Positions 39,567 through 39,739 of a DNA stretch of 39,739 nucleotides are shown here, in pieces. The number at the start of each line of letters is the position of its first letter. Within the stretch, counting starts at the first letter, position 1. The translations under genes and the position numbers were made by a program. The DNA comes from Phycisphaerales bacterium. GTDB lineage: Bacteria > Planctomycetota > Phycisphaerae > Phycisphaerales > UBA1924. The stretch is from contig JALHOJ010000002.1 of the NCBI GenBank assembly GCA_022843045.1, positions 81,690-121,428 on the forward strand. Reading direction: 5' to 3'. The notes under the pieces were generated by a model. The model did no database searches. It was not told the DNA's origin and saw only the letters and a list, made by a program, of their open reading frames with translations.

Positions 39567-39739
39567 ATGCCTTTCTACCGCACCCTCGACGACGCCGGCC
39601 ACCCCACCCGCGTGCGGTGGACTTGGCTCGTGCCCAGTCGCCCCGACGAGCGGGCGAGGTGGCCTTGGACGTTGCTGCCGCAGTACGTGCTCCCCCCGCT
39701 CGTCATCCTGCTCGCGCTTGCCGCGTGGGGGCTGCTCGT
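39567..39739 (+). CDS. N-terminal fragment of a membrane protein, cut by window end
   Basis: Only 57 codons are inside the window. They read MPFYRTLDDAGHPTRVRWTW and continue through VPSRPDERARWPWTLL to a hydrophobic helix, YVLPPLVILLALAAWGLL, at about residues 40-57. This suggests a cytoplasmic N-terminus followed by a membrane segment. The family cannot be named from this fragment. It diverges from the polytopic membrane protein with 71 bp between the starts. The direct repeat TTCGCACTCTCGC lies just upstream, and no Shine-Dalgarno or clear TANNNT element is present. Confidence 0.6.
   Translation, partial: MPFYRTLDDAGHPTRVRWTWLVPSRPDERARWPWTLLPQYVLPPLVILLALAAWGLL

Overview
The window is high-GC bacterial DNA that looks chromosomal and most resembles a planctomycete of the class Phycisphaerae. 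The clearest lineage signals are two tandem secreted proteins ending in paired EF-hand-like, dockerin-type repeats (DIDFNNDG...FSEGPC), a small PEP-CTERM-type protein, an elongated NuoJ, and mostly single genes on alternating strands rather than long operons. No tRNA, rRNA, CRISPR array, phage or transposase gene was seen. Assignment to a genus is not possible from the sequence alone.

Layout. 1-6.5 kb (all minus): the 5' part of a class I glutamine amidotransferase, then two ~900-residue secreted paralogues, each with its own near-identical promoter and its own terminator. 6.5-11 kb: a permuted amino-methyltransferase diverging from serC, a small unknown protein, a Tat-type metallo-beta-lactamase-fold hydrolase, a hairpin cluster and the remains of an unknown gene. 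11-17.9 kb: rpsL-rpsG (minus), a MazG-like pyrophosphohydrolase, an S9 peptidase lipoprotein, an APC permease fused to a universal-stress domain, and an unknown gene. 18.1-25.7 kb: nuoJKLMN, the proton-pumping membrane arm of complex I, with short palindromic repeats in two of its spacers. 25.7-28.6 kb: an orphan PAS histidine kinase, then pgsA and pgpA (successive steps of phosphatidylglycerol synthesis). 28.6-31.2 kb: ychF and an ECF sigma/anti-sigma pair. 31.4-39.7 kb: a PEP-CTERM protein, a phosphoesterase, a metal P-type ATPase with an unusual CPS motif, gpsA (glycerol-3-phosphate for phospholipids), a single-domain response regulator and membrane proteins.

The most interesting signal is regulatory. 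Nine genes carry a TANNNT hexamer ending exactly 5 nt before the start codon (a tenth has 7 nt) and have no Shine-Dalgarno sequence. Other genes in the window have a clear Shine-Dalgarno and lack the hexamer. This is what leaderless transcripts reading straight from a -10 element would look like, and it fixes several start codons, including a GTG at 17018. The other main theme is short hairpin repeats lodged in spacers of housekeeping operons (rpsL/rpsG, nuoK/nuoL, nuoL/nuoM).
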